Of a stretch of DNA of 64,000 nucleotides, positions 47,301 to 58,900 are shown in pieces. Position numbers and translations under genes: made by a program. Within the stretch, counting starts at the first letter, position 1. Every line of letters begins with the position of its first letter. The stretch comes from Entomortierella parvispora (taxonomy: Eukaryota > Mortierellomycota > Mortierellomycetes > Mortierellales > Mortierellaceae): NCBI GenBank assembly GCA_963573315.1, contig OY752141.1:558001-622000 (forward strand), read 5' to 3'. Below the pieces are notes generated by a model. The model saw only the letters and a program-made list of their open reading frames with translations. It was not told the DNA's origin and did no database searches.

Positions 47301-50236
47301 GAGACACCAAGATGTTGGCAGAGGAGTCAACTTTGTTCGGCAGCTCACATGGTCTTGGACTTTCTGGCGAGAACGAGAAAGATGGATCCATGACAAAGTC
47401 GAAGAACGACGATTTGCCATTTTATTGCATCGGCTTCAAGTCTGCAGCACCAGAGTACACTCTTCGTACTCGTATCTGGGCTTCTCTTCGAGCTCAAACT
47501 CTGTATCGCACAGTCTCTGGATTCATGAACTATTCCAAGGCAATCAAACTCCTCTACAGGATCGAAAACCCAGAGGTCGTTCAGCAGTTTGGCGGTAATG
47601 GCGATCGTCTCGATCGTGAATTGGATCGACTATCACATCAAAAGTTCAAGTTTGTGGTTTCGATGCAGCGGTATACAAAGTTCAACAAGGAAGAGGCTGA
47701 GAATGCAGAGTTCTTGTTGCGGGCGTATCCTCATCTTCAGATTGCGTACTTGGATGAGCGACCCCCAGAGGTGGAAGGTGAGGAGCCGATCGTTCACTCT
47801 GTCCTGATCGATGGTCAGTGTGAGATGATGCCCGACGGCAAACGCAGGCCTCGATTCAGAATTCGTCTTCCTGGAAACCCCATTCTCGGTGACGGCAAGT
47901 CGGACAACCAGAACCATTCCATCATCTTTACTCGAGGCGAGTACATCCAGCTGATTGACGCTAACCAGGATAACTATCTTGAGGAGGCCCTCAAGATCAG
48001 GAATGTTCTTGGCGAGTTTGAGCAGTTCCATATGCCCAGTATCTCGCCCTACTCCCCCCAAATCGAGTCCAAGGACGTGCCTGAACCAGTTGCCATCGTC
48101 GGCGCACGCGAGTACATCTTTTCTGAAAATATCGGAGTGCTTGGAGATGTCGCTGCAGGAAAGGAGCAGACTTTTGGTACCCTCACCCAGCGAATGATGG
48201 CCAAAATTGGAGGGAAACTGCACTATGGCCACCCCGACTTTCTCAACTTTATATACATGACGACCCGTGGAGGTGAGTGTTTTGACAACTTTTTTCTTTC
48301 TTTTTTTTTTCCTGATGTTCATTACGGACTTGATTACTAACGACTTTTTTTTTTAAAAAAAATTCGATAACTAGGCGTCAGCAAAGCTCAGAAGGGCCTT
48401 CATTTGAATGAAGATATCTATGCCGGTATGACAGCTTTCAACCGTGGTGGTCGCATCAAGCACACAGAATACTATCAATGCGGCAAAGGTCGTGACCTTG
48501 GATTTGGATCGATCCTCAACTTCAACACCAAGATCGGTACAGGAATGGGCGAACAAATGTTGTCTCGCGAGTACTATTACCTCGGAACGCAATTGCCCCT
48601 GGACCGATTCCTCACCTTCTACTACGCCCATCCAGGATTCCACATTAACAACATCTTCATCATGTTGTCTGTCCAACTTTTCTTGTTCTCGATGCTGTTT
48701 GTTGGCTCGATGGCCTCCTCGGTCGAAATCTGTTCGGATATTGCAGACGATGGCTGCGTGAACTTGATCCCTGTTTACGACTGGATCAAGCGTTGCGTGC
48801 TCTCGATCTTTATTGTCTTCTTCATCGCGTTCTTGCCCTTGTTCCTTCAAGAGTTTATGGAACGTGGATTCGCGAGAAGCATCATTCGTCTAGGCAAACA
48901 TTTCATGTCCCTGTCGCCGTTGTTTGAGGTCTTTGTCACCCAGATCTACACAAACTCAATTTTGACCAACCTGTCCTTCGGAGGAGCTCGTTACATCGCC
49001 ACTGGACGTGGATTCGCAACCACCAGAACGCCTTTTGCATTGCTGTACTCTCGCTTTGCAGGCCCTTCGCTCTATCTGGGCATGCGAGCACTGCTAATGT
49101 TGATCTTTGCATCCTTGACAATGTGGGTTCCACATTTGATCTATTTCTGGGTCTCGGTCCTGGCTCTTGTGATCTCTCCCTTCATATTCAATCCCCATCA
49201 GTTCTCGTTTACGGACTTCTTGCTGGACTATCGCGAGTTCCTGAGATGGTTGTCTCGAGGCAATTCAAGGACGCACATCTCTTCTTGGGTTTCGTACTGT
49301 CGCACGCTTCGAACAAGGATCACCGGATATAAGCGCAAACGTCTCGGCCATCCATCCGAAAAGCTGGGTGGAGATATCCCCAAGGCCAACTTCTGGGTCA
49401 TCTTTGTGTCTGAGATTGTGTTCCCTTTGATCCAGATGGCTCTCTGCGTGATCTGTTACATGTTTGTCCGATCCTTTCCTAGCGAAACCAACAATCAAGG
49501 AGCGGAAGTGTACACTAGCGGATTGCTTCGTGTGGCCATCTTTGCGGTGGGGCCCATGGCTGTGAACGCAGGCGTTTTGGCGGCTCTCTTTGGTGTCTCG
49601 ATCTTTCTGGGACCCTTCATGAACATGTGCTGCGTCAAATTTGGATCAGTCATGGCCGCCACCGCCCACGGTGTTTCAGTTCTGTCCCTGATCGCGTTCT
49701 TTGAGGTCCTCTGGGCTTTGGAAGCATGGAACTTTTCGCATGCCGTCTTGGGAGTGATTGCTGCAATCTCTGTCCAGCGGTTCATCTTCAAGGTCCTCAT
49801 CACTTTCTTCCTCACCCGAGAGTTCAAGCACGATGAGACTAACCGAGCCTGGTGGACAGGCAAATGGCACGGTCGTGGATTGGGATTCCATGCGATCTCT
49901 CAGCCATTGCGCGAATACGTTTGCAAGATCATTGAGATGTCCATGTTTGCTTGCGACTTTATCATGGGCCATGTCATTCTCTTTATCCTATTCCCAATCT
50001 GTTTAATCCCCTGGGTCGATCGATGGCACTCGACCATGCTATTTTGGTTGCGACCTAGCAAACAGATCCGTCCTCCTATTTTTTCTGCAAAGCTACGATC
50101 GCAAAGGAGAAGAGTTGCCTGGACCTATGGGTTGTTGTTTGGAATCCTGTTCGTGATCTTTATTATGTTGATTGTAGGACCTTTAGTTTTCCAGCAGTGG
50201 TTGCCAAAGAACGTGCAGAAGAGTATTCCGTTCTAA
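44352..50236 (+). CDS. FKS1: beta-1,3-glucan synthase catalytic subunit (Fks family, GT48)
   Basis: Integral plasma-membrane enzyme that makes the main wall glucan from UDP-glucose and is activated by Rho1. Exons 44352-44769, 44865-48272 and 48375-50236 join in phase to 1895 aa, normal for the family. The N-terminus (1-200) is Gln/Pro/His-rich and cytosolic. Then come [20 protein letters not shown] (the conserved FKS1 domain), a first membrane cluster (about 500-780), the cytosolic catalytic region with LREIIREEDQNTRVTLLEYL and GGVSKAQKGLHLNEDIYAG, and a second membrane cluster to the C-terminus. The echinocandin hot spots are recognisable but altered: FLARSFKDP at 701-709 and DWIKRCVL at 1411-1418. 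Membrane proteins of this size and order leave no real alternative. Confidence 0.97.
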
Positions 50237-50477
50237 AATACGAACGCTTCGTTAATTTTTTTCTTTCTTTTACCGCCCCTACCTTTCATACACTTCTTGT
50301 ACCATAGACCTTCATACTTCATTACCAGTGTTTAATAATTCAATGTGCAATGATATAAAGATGTGAGTCCTCTTTCTACCTCAATGGGCTCCTGTTCCTG
50401 AATGACACCAAACAAAGGAAAATCACGAAAGTGGCCCGTGCACGAATTTGGGTGGCTTTTCCACTTCGATTTATTGA

Positions 50478-52087
50478 ATGCAGGTTGCTCAAATCACGTT
50501 CTCTCCCTTTCACTCGATACAAGATGGTGCGTCACGTGATAAGACCATGCGGACCCTCTTGGATCCGTCCATCCATGGGCTTGCAGGAACCATCGATCAG
50601 GATATCTGGATGTCGCCATACTTTAAAAGATAGAAACTGCCATCAAATCGATACCCGAGACTGGAGGGATACACAATCGCAAAAAAAATTACCAGGAAGG
50701 ACGTCATAGTCGAAGAGTGGTGGATGCATGGGGAGGTTATTGTCATTTCATGCAGTTGGACCCATGATTGATTGAGGATCGGCCATTCCAAAGGAAACGT
50801 CAGGACTCCTCATGTCGGAAATCTGCATGGCGGAACTATGATCCCTGGAGGAAGGCAAAAAGAGAAGTCCATCATCAATCTTTCTAGAAAGGTTGCCTTT
50901 CGGTGTCTTTGGACTCGAAGGAGGAAGCCTCGGCTGCCGACTACTCTGGACGAACTGTGTCAATGCACAAGGATGCGATTATACAGGATCGTTCAGAACA
51001 GGATGAAAGAATCGAGCAACAACCTCTGGACCTCGTTGATACATGCCAGATGAAGATGAATCTAACATCTTTTTCTGTCCATCTATTCAATTAGTTGGCT
51101 GTTGATCTCTTGAACCCTTCCCACGCTCTTGAGCAGAAGACCCACAAGTTGAAGAGACTCGTACAGTCTCCCAACTCTTACTTCATGGATGTCAAGTGCC
51201 CTGTAAGTTTCATGGACAGGACAGTCATAGGGTGAAGGGTAGCCACTATCTGTTGGGGAAGACGGGGCATTTTGGAATCGACTTGCCGCAGTACAAAAAA
51301 AAAAGAACCAGCCACATCAGGAGCGAGACTTTCATGCTGCAAACACAGAGCAATTGTTTTGAAAGTAATCAGGACGACTATTCTTCAGCTATCGAGGTCG
51401 ATTGGATTGCGCTCCGCAACCGGTTGTTATCCGAGGGATGCGAGTGCCTATTCGTCGATATCAGCTCCAACCGACCTTTGATCAAAGACAGTACAGCAGG
51501 TGCATTGAGCAATCCGTCCAAAAACCAGAGAAACTACCGTTCGACACTTTACTACCAACGAACTGTTTGCTGTGGAACTGTGCGCACGCGGATCTTTCTC
51601 AGAATGGCTCATTCTTTTCGGGAGCAAAAGTTCCCGAAGGGCCGTTAAATTTTGGAGCCAGAGAGAGGGAGATTCATTATCCCTAACTCGTACATTGTGA
51701 TGGAGTCCTGTGTACTCACCATTTGTGGTTATTGTATTTTATCTTACTGTTGGATGTCTTGTAGGGATGCGTCCAGATCACCACCGTCTTCTCGCACGCC
51801 CAGACTGTTGTCATGTGCTCGAGCTGCGCTAACGTTCTTGCCCAGCCCACTGGAGGTATCACCCGCTTGACTGAGGGTAAGTTTCTTTTTTTCTTGTTGT
51901 TTCTTGATTGAATGGCTGTGTGAGAGAGAGAGACACACAGAGAGAGAGAGAGAGAGAAAGGTAGAGAGTGAAATAGGGAAGAAAAGAAGAGACCATGGTT
52001 GACAAACAGACAGACAGGGATGACTGACTGATATCGACACGCACCTTCATGTTCTTAGGTTGCTCCTTCCGCCGCAAGGCCGCTTAA
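50478..52087 (+). CDS. RPS27: 40S ribosomal protein eS27
   Basis: Small zinc-ribbon protein of the 40S subunit. Exons 51095-51202, 51765-51876 and 52059-52087 join in phase and code [14 protein letters not shown]..., [54 protein letters not shown] and GCSFRRKAA. The CPGC and CSSC pairs bind zinc. Only the initiator Met (and perhaps one more residue) is missing from these exons, so a tiny first exon must lie upstream. Candidates are ATG-CAG at 50478-50483 followed by GTTGCT, or a lone ATG at 50524-50526 followed by GTGCGT; both donors are weak, so the start given is tentative. Introns 1 and 2 are about 560-610 bp, long for a ribosomal protein gene. Total length near 83-84 aa fits the family. 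Confidence 0.88.
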
Positions 52088-52555
52088 AGCACGTGATCTA
52101 GCTTCACGTACATTTGTCAAAGCCGTTATCTCCACTCCAGGCACGTCACATACGCGTCGTCGTTCGTCGTGTGCGAGGAAATAAAGAAAAATCAAAATAT
52201 TTTTGTGTGTGTGTGTGCCTGTGTTTTTTGCATGGCTGGTGGGCGGACTTTCTTCTGCCTCGAGTGGACTGCCAGCCCAGAACACACGCTGCATGGCCGA
52301 GAAAGCCAAACCGGTGCTCTCTTCCTCGCCCTCTTTTCCCTTCCCTTCGTTTATTTCCCAAGCTCTTGGTGATTGACCTTCCATCCGTGCGTCTGCATCC
52401 TATCATCCCTGCTCCTGCTGCACATCATCCCTCCTTCTCTGTCCCTGCCTCTCCTGCCCCTCCACTCTGATCCTTCCTTGCCTTTTGCTTCATCCCATCC
52501 TCCTCCTCTCTTCTCAACTCCCTGACCCTTTGCCCGAGTTGCTCTGCCGAGGAAC
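52088..52555. other. eS27-CDC6 intergenic region
   Basis: 468 bp between two genes on the same strand. It includes a CACGTG motif right after the eS27 stop codon (52091), a (TG)n run near 52204-52218 and a C/T-rich leader before the CDC6 start codon. Confidence 0.6.
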
Positions 52556-55281
52556 ATGACCCAAATGTTGAGGAAGCGTACCCTGGCCCTGCGAGGCGAC
52601 GTCGATGACTTTGGTGCAGGTAAAATACCAACGAGATTAACTCTCCACCTCTGAAAGAGTAGCAAAGGTTGCAATCGAATCATCCTGGTCGGTTACTAAC
52701 TGCCTTGTTTTTGTTCTGTCTTCGGTCATGTTTTCTATTCCACTCTCCCTTCACCTTCAAACCACATATCACTACTCTACCATTCGCCTTTTGTTCTGTG
52801 CTGCCTCCACTTCCTTTCCACTCCCCCTGTTCTACAGTTACGCCCCCATCGCCAACACGCAGACGCTCCCGGCAGATACCCGTCTATGACTACTCGTCAG
52901 GCGAGGAAAACGGTGGACCGCCAACGCCTCCGCTGACACCAACTCGCAGTAGCACCAGGACCAAAATGGCGACAAGCCACCCGCTGGAGAGCACTCCCAG
53001 CAGGCGAAAGGGGATTCTTACCCCTCAAATGACTCCCTCTTCCGACAAGGCCCAACTTAGAAAGGGCTACACCAACAGCAGCAACAATAGCACTGGACTG
53101 ACGCCAGTGCTCAACAGGACGCTCAACTTGATCAATGGTATGAGGAATACGTGTGCAAGTGGATCCGTCCGTGTAGCACGTCGTTTTCTATCTTTTCTGC
53201 GACTTTGCCCCTTCCCCTCCCCCTCTTTGTTATCCTCTCCCCTGTAACTTGTTGCAGCTCCCCTTGGTCTTTTTGCTAGCCTGCGTTCCCTTTTTTGAAC
53301 TTGAACTCGACCCTCTGTCTCCCTATTTTTGTCGGACAATCTGGGATGGAGAAGGATGAACGTAGATTGTTACTGCACCAGAATCTGACATATCACATCC
53401 TCTTTTTTATGGAACTCTCCTCCCACTCCCAATGTAAACAGATCCGGTGGCTCCTAGAGACCTTTTGAAGAAAGCACAGTCGGGCTACTCTACGCCTGCT
53501 TCCCTAGCTCGCTCAAAATCTAATGCCGAGCTTGGGGCTAAGCCTGTCCTCTCAAGAACTCTTAGTGGCACTGCCACCACCCCACGGTCAGCAGCTTCTA
53601 TCATGGAGCAGCCAAGTGTTGTCGGCTACTATCAAGAAGCCAAAGCCCTATTCCGTCGGAGCACAGAACCAGATCATCTAGTGGGTCGTGATGAAGAACG
53701 TACAAAAATCCGCTCTTTCTACGAGGAGCACGTCTTGAAGCTCAATGCCGGGTCCTTGTACATTTCCGGCCAACCCGGCACAGGCAAGACCGCACTTTTG
53801 AAAGAGGTCATGCGAAAGATGGAGCCAGAAGTACTGAAGGCGAAGCATGAAGTCAAGGTTGCAAACATCAACTGTATGGCTGTCAAAGATCCCCGGTTCG
53901 TCTACCAAAAGATGCTCGAGGAGTTGGGCTACACTGCTAATGCAACGGACAAGGATGCCGCAATGCTGGCCCTCGAGAAGCTTGTGCTCGATTCCAAAAA
54001 GAATATCATGTTGTAAGTCTTGATCTTCTACTGCACTTCAGTTTTTTCTCTCGCATCCATCTCAAAGTCCACACGCACGATCTTCTCAAAAGAGTGGAGG
54101 GGGCAAGGCAGGGGCGGGAAAGAGGGCTCACGTAAACTTGGTGTCCATTCTAATTCACCCCAACCAACTGCGATGGTGTTCTGTTTACCTCCGTTGTTTC
54201 TTCAAACAGTGTCACAATTCTGGATGAGATCGACCAACTTGTCACCAAAGATCAAGAAGTCCTGTACAAACTGTTCCAATGGGCCAGTGCCAGGGGATCA
54301 AGGTTCACACTGATCGGCATTGCAAACGCGCTTGACATGACAGAACGTCTGCTTCCCCGTCTGAAGGCCAAAGGTTGCGAGCCAAAGGTCGCTAGCTTTA
54401 ATCCCTACAATGTCAAACAGATCCAGGATATTATCAAGGCGCGTCTGCTCTCCCTGGGTTCCATTCAGTCTGAGGTCGACGCGTCGGGCAATGCGGCCGC
54501 GGAATCGACAAGAACGCGTGTTGCTCCATTGATTGACCCAAGAGCCATCGAGATGTGCGCACGTAAAGTTGCAGCCGGCAATGGCGATCTGAGAAGAGCA
54601 CTGGACATCTGCCGTCAGTCGCTGGAGTTGGTGGAGCAAGAGGCCAAGAAGAAGGAGCGTGCATGCGAGGTCACCAAGTTGCGACGTCTGCCCCTGCAGG
54701 AGATCACGGCGGCGCAAGCCATGAGGGGCTCCAACATTCCCGGTGGTGCGAACGAACGCCGTGCAGGTACACCCTCGTCACGGTCTTCCTCGCCTGGTGT
54801 CTTTACGGACGAAAACACGGGCGAAATATTGCCAGATGAACGGGACGGCATTACGTTGGTGCCAATTGAAGAGGCGCCCAAGGTGACAATAGGCCACGTC
54901 CGCAGGGCTTTAGAAGTCGCATCGGGTACGGTTACGAGTCGGGCCTTGAATTCCGTGAACTTCAACCAGAAGGTCATTTTAGCGGCGCTGGTGATCAAGA
55001 TGCAGTCTGGAAAGATGGCCGATTGCCAGGTGGGCAGCCTCTTCGAGTACTACACTCACATCTGCCGCACTTTCAAGGTGGAGGGCTTTCGACCAGCTCT
55101 CCGATCTGAATTCGATGACTTGCTGGGAATGACCGAGTCTGTCGGGATCGTGACCTTGGACAAGACCAAGGAGCAGCGGTTCCGTCATGTGAGCCTTGTG
55201 CTCCAAACGGAAGAAGTCCTGAAGGCAATCCGCTTGAAGGATCACACCGTCGATAACATCTTGCTAAAGCAGGGGCTTTAG
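52556..55281 (+). CDS. CDC6: Cdc6 replication-licensing AAA+ ATPase
   Basis: Nuclear ATPase that works with ORC to load MCM helicases in G1. Exons 52556-52619, 52838-53137, 53442-54012 and 54210-55281 join in phase to 668 aa. The N-terminal 200 residues are disordered, with many Ser/Thr-Pro CDK sites (TPPSPTRRRSR, TPPLTPTRS, GILTPQMTPSS) as expected for regulated degradation or export. The AAA+ domain starts near 235 (DHLVGRDEERTKI): Walker A GQPGTGKTALL, Walker B VTILDEIDQL (split by intron 3), sensor 1 IGIANALDMTERLLPRL, sensor 2 NGDLRRALDICRQSLE. A C-terminal winged helix (about 560-668) has VEGFRPALRSEFDDLLGM. Between them a long linker contains STP/SSP motifs. ORC1 is the alternative, but no BAH domain is present and the size fits Cdc6. 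Confidence 0.93.
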
Positions 55282-55927
55282 ACACGGGAAGCAACAAAAA
55301 AAAACCCTACAAAAAATCAGGCAGGCCTTCGATTCCGACCACTCAACACCGTCGTCTCTTTTTTCTTTTCCTCTCTTCTCTTTTCCTCTCTTCTCTTTTC
55401 TTGTCTTCTTTTCTTTTCCCCCTTTCTCATTTCTTTTCCTCTTTACTTTTTACTTTTCTTTTATATCGCGTGCACTCCCCTTTCTCAAAGGGCAGTTCGA
55501 TTGCGTTTGTATTTGTTTCCAAGGCCCACCCCTTCATATACCATTCAGGACCATCGGGACGGACTACACTCCTCCACAACACACTCCTCCAAATCCCAGA
55601 GTTTGCCTATATATTTCATCTTAGGACAGTTTGCAAGTCTCTGGAAACCAACAGTTGTATAGCATCACCCTCAAATAAAAAAAAAACAAAAAAACAAAAA
55701 AACAAAAAAAAAAACAAAAAGAAAGAGGGTCATCGCCCACATTCGTAGGTTGCGATCTGGTTTATCCAATATCTAAAGACAAAAAGATGACAAGATGTCG
55801 AACGAGAGGGACATGTTATTTGATACTAGAGTGTTTTATTGCAAAAATGTGCATTATCATCAGATTGGATAAAGAAATACGTCGTTCCTCAAAGAGTTAT
55901 CATGGCCTGCTTCACGTTCTTCGTTTT
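55282..55927. other. convergent 3' ends of CDC6 and clathrin heavy chain
   Basis: Low-complexity DNA: a CCTCTCTTCTCTTTT-type repeat with a 15-bp period near 55370-55400 and an A-rich (AAAAAAAC)n run at 55677-55722. No coding signal is visible. Confidence 0.65.
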
Positions 55928-58900
55928 TTAAAAGCCATAGCTGTTCTGTCCATAAGCACCACCGGCCATTCCCCCAACCATACTCATGCCGGTCTGCTGG
56001 GGTGGGATCATCCCTGGTCCAGCCGTGATCATCCTGTTGTTACCCAAGCCACCAGGACCCAGGATGGGGGTCATCTCCGACCCTTGGTGCTCCTTGCTCT
56101 CCTTGGCCACACGCTCTTCATGAGCCTTGTCGAGCTTATCGACCTTGGTCACGTATTCGCGCGTGAACTGGACCATGTACGGCATGGCAAAGTCTTGGAG
56201 ACCGTGGCGCCAAGCCAACTCAAGGACGACATCTGGGCGGACCAAATCGTAGCAAATGTACAAACTTGCAGCAAAGCACTCCTTATGACCCGACTCGACA
56301 AAGTACTGAAGCAACTCCTCAGCTACAGAGGTATCATTCGACTCGGCCGCGGTATCCATGGCATCCTTGTAGAGACGATCCTGCTTAGAGAGCGTCATGG
56401 ACTGTCTCCACTTCTTGTTGCGCTTGTAAAGATGAGCAGCAATGCGACGGAATTCGAGCAACTCGTGCGACTCCAATTCCTTGGCCAAGGCAATGTTGTC
56501 AAAGTTGCTGAATGTATCCACAGACTTGCGCAGACGTTCAAAGTCCTCCTCCTCGATCAACAAAGCATGGTAGGCAGTGTTGACAGCCAAGTTGTTTACA
56601 GACTGAACGGAGACCAAGTACTTCTTGATCAATGGTGTGTTCTCTGACTTCTCGAACATTTGGATCACACGGTTATGGTCGATGCGAGGGACCATCACAG
56701 TCAAAAGGTCGTTCAACAACATGGGCTGCTCATCCAAGTAGAATCGAAGAGCCTTGTAGTAAATCTCCAAGTTGGAAACCTTGACCACAACCTCCTTGAA
56801 CGCACCGTGCTCCCAGGCATCAGCTGAATGCTTCATCATAGTGATGGCAGCATTGTCATACTCATCATAGTGGACATACAGGAACACGAGCTCGGTCCAC
56901 AGATGGGCATCCTCACAGGACTTGATGACCTTGGGGATGTTGATGCGAGACCAGAAGATCTTCAAGTGCTCCATCATACGCTCGGGGCGGTAGCGGGCGT
57001 AGAGAATCGCCAACTCGGTGAACATTCCCATATGAGCGCGCTCCAATCCGAGACCGGCCTCGAGCAATGCCATCAACTCCTCAAAGTAGCCTTGGTGCTC
57101 ATAGAGGCGAATCAGCTCCTCCAACTCCTCGGGATGAACAACCAAAGACAAACCGCAGACCTGAGCAAGACGGAACTCCTTGTGCTCAATACAGGCGGCA
57201 TTGACATCCTTCCAGACCTTGGTGCTGTTGGCCTTGCGGGCACCGTCGACAGCAGCCTGGTACTCTCCCAAATGAACCAAAGTCGAGGCAAGACGAGCCC
57301 AGTTGGAAATGCTAGAGTACAAGAGCTTGGCAGCACCATACATCTTTTCCTCGTAACAGCGGTCACCGATGGCCTGGACCTGAGCCACATTTGGTGCATT
57401 CAGGATTTCTTCCATATCGGCCACGCGTCCAGTCTTGGCAAATGCAAACAAGAGTTCGCTCTCGATGAAGGGCTCACGCGACTGCTTGCGAGCCATCTGA
57501 AGATAACGGACCAAATCCTCGTACTTGTCGGCACGAGAAGCAAGCTGGATAACCTCGATGTGGTTGTTGGGATCATTGGCACGGATATAAGAGTCGATAG
57601 ACTCCTTAATGCGAAGTCCATCCAACTGAGCCTTACCGAGACGGCTCCAGACCTCGGGTGTGTCAATCTTCTCGGCGTATTCGTAGGCGCGGTCGATACT
57701 GCCAATGTGCTCAATCAGTACATTAATCGCGCTGGCATGCACATCATGCTTCTTGTAGATCACAAAGGCCTCCTCATAGAGACCGTTGCGGATGGCATGG
57801 TCTGCAATATCGGGGGCGTCAAAGTTCTCGAGGCGGTTGATGTAGTCCATGACCTTGCCCTTATCAGCCTGGATGGCGGTCAAGATCAAGAGGTTCTGGA
57901 GGTTGCGGTTATCGCTGAACGCAGAGTTCTCGAGGACAATCTTCTCCAAAAGCTCGATAAGTTCGTTGGGGAGATACGCTGCCATAAAGGCCTTGACTGT
58001 GATTGAGACATCCTCGGGATCCTGAGTCTCAGGCAAAGCGGTGGCCACAACCTGGTCGATCAACGACCGGCGACTGGGGTTATCGTTGCTCAAAACGTGA
58101 GCCCAAAGGTCGCCATCACGACGCTTGACAAGGTAACGAGCCTGGTGCTTGAACATGGAGTTGTTGTTGGTAATTTCGACCAATTCAAGGTCGCACTGGC
58201 CACGTTCGTAGGCAATGAAGGCGAGGTATGGGTCGCGCTTCTCGCAGTACTTTCCAATAGTACGAGAGTCATAGAACTGGACACAACATGATTACATAAA
58301 ACCGTCAGAAATGCATACGTAAAAAGCAGAGAAAATCGGCTAACGATAGCATCGCAAAGTCCAAACTTACAGCGTTGTTCTTGAGGAAAGGCTCGGGGTT
58401 GTTGTTGCTATCAATGTAGATCTTGGCAACGGCATTGTAGACCTCAGGATCCTGGCTTCCCTCGTTGACCTTGGTCTCCAACCAAGGGAGAAGGAGCTTC
58501 AGGCGGTTACGCTTCTCAGTCTGGTCGACAAGCTCTCCAATGGGCATCTGACCACGGACAGACATCAACAAAGTCTTGATGACAGACTCGTCGCATCCAA
58601 CGTCCAAGAGCGCGCCAATGACGGCAGGGGTCCTTGATGGGTTAACCTTTTGCACGTAGGTCTCAATATACTTGGAAAGATTGTTCTGGTACAAATAGAG
58701 GACCAAATCGTGAACAAAGTCAAAGCGGTCGCACACCAAGATCAAGGGCAGCTGATCAGATAACTTGGCGTCCTTGAGGAAGTTCTTGACCTTTTCAGGG
58801 TTGTAGTAGTTGCTCTCCCGGCAGATGCGCTCAACCTCCTTGATCTGCCCAGTCTTGCAGGCAGCCTCGATATACTTGTAAATAACCTCAGGATCCTGGC

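Noticed and set aside
44352-50236. Cell-wall gene cluster with the barrel gene at 41621
   Set aside because: Only two genes, 2 kb apart, with separate promoters and unrelated neighbours; not enough for a cluster claim.
51196-51648. 150-codon open frame in eS27 intron 2
   Set aside because: It overlaps the end of an eS27 exon, has no known motif, and lies inside an intron defined by conserved coding on both sides.
2021-52096. CACGTG motifs near 2023, 11281, 24028, 40802, 50533 and 52092 as a regulon
   Set aside because: A 6-bp palindrome is expected more than ten times in 64 kb by chance, so there is no enrichment, although several have the longer TCACGTG form.
56828-58006. 392-codon plus-strand open frame
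   Set aside because: It is antisense to clathrin heavy chain exon 9, which is unambiguous.
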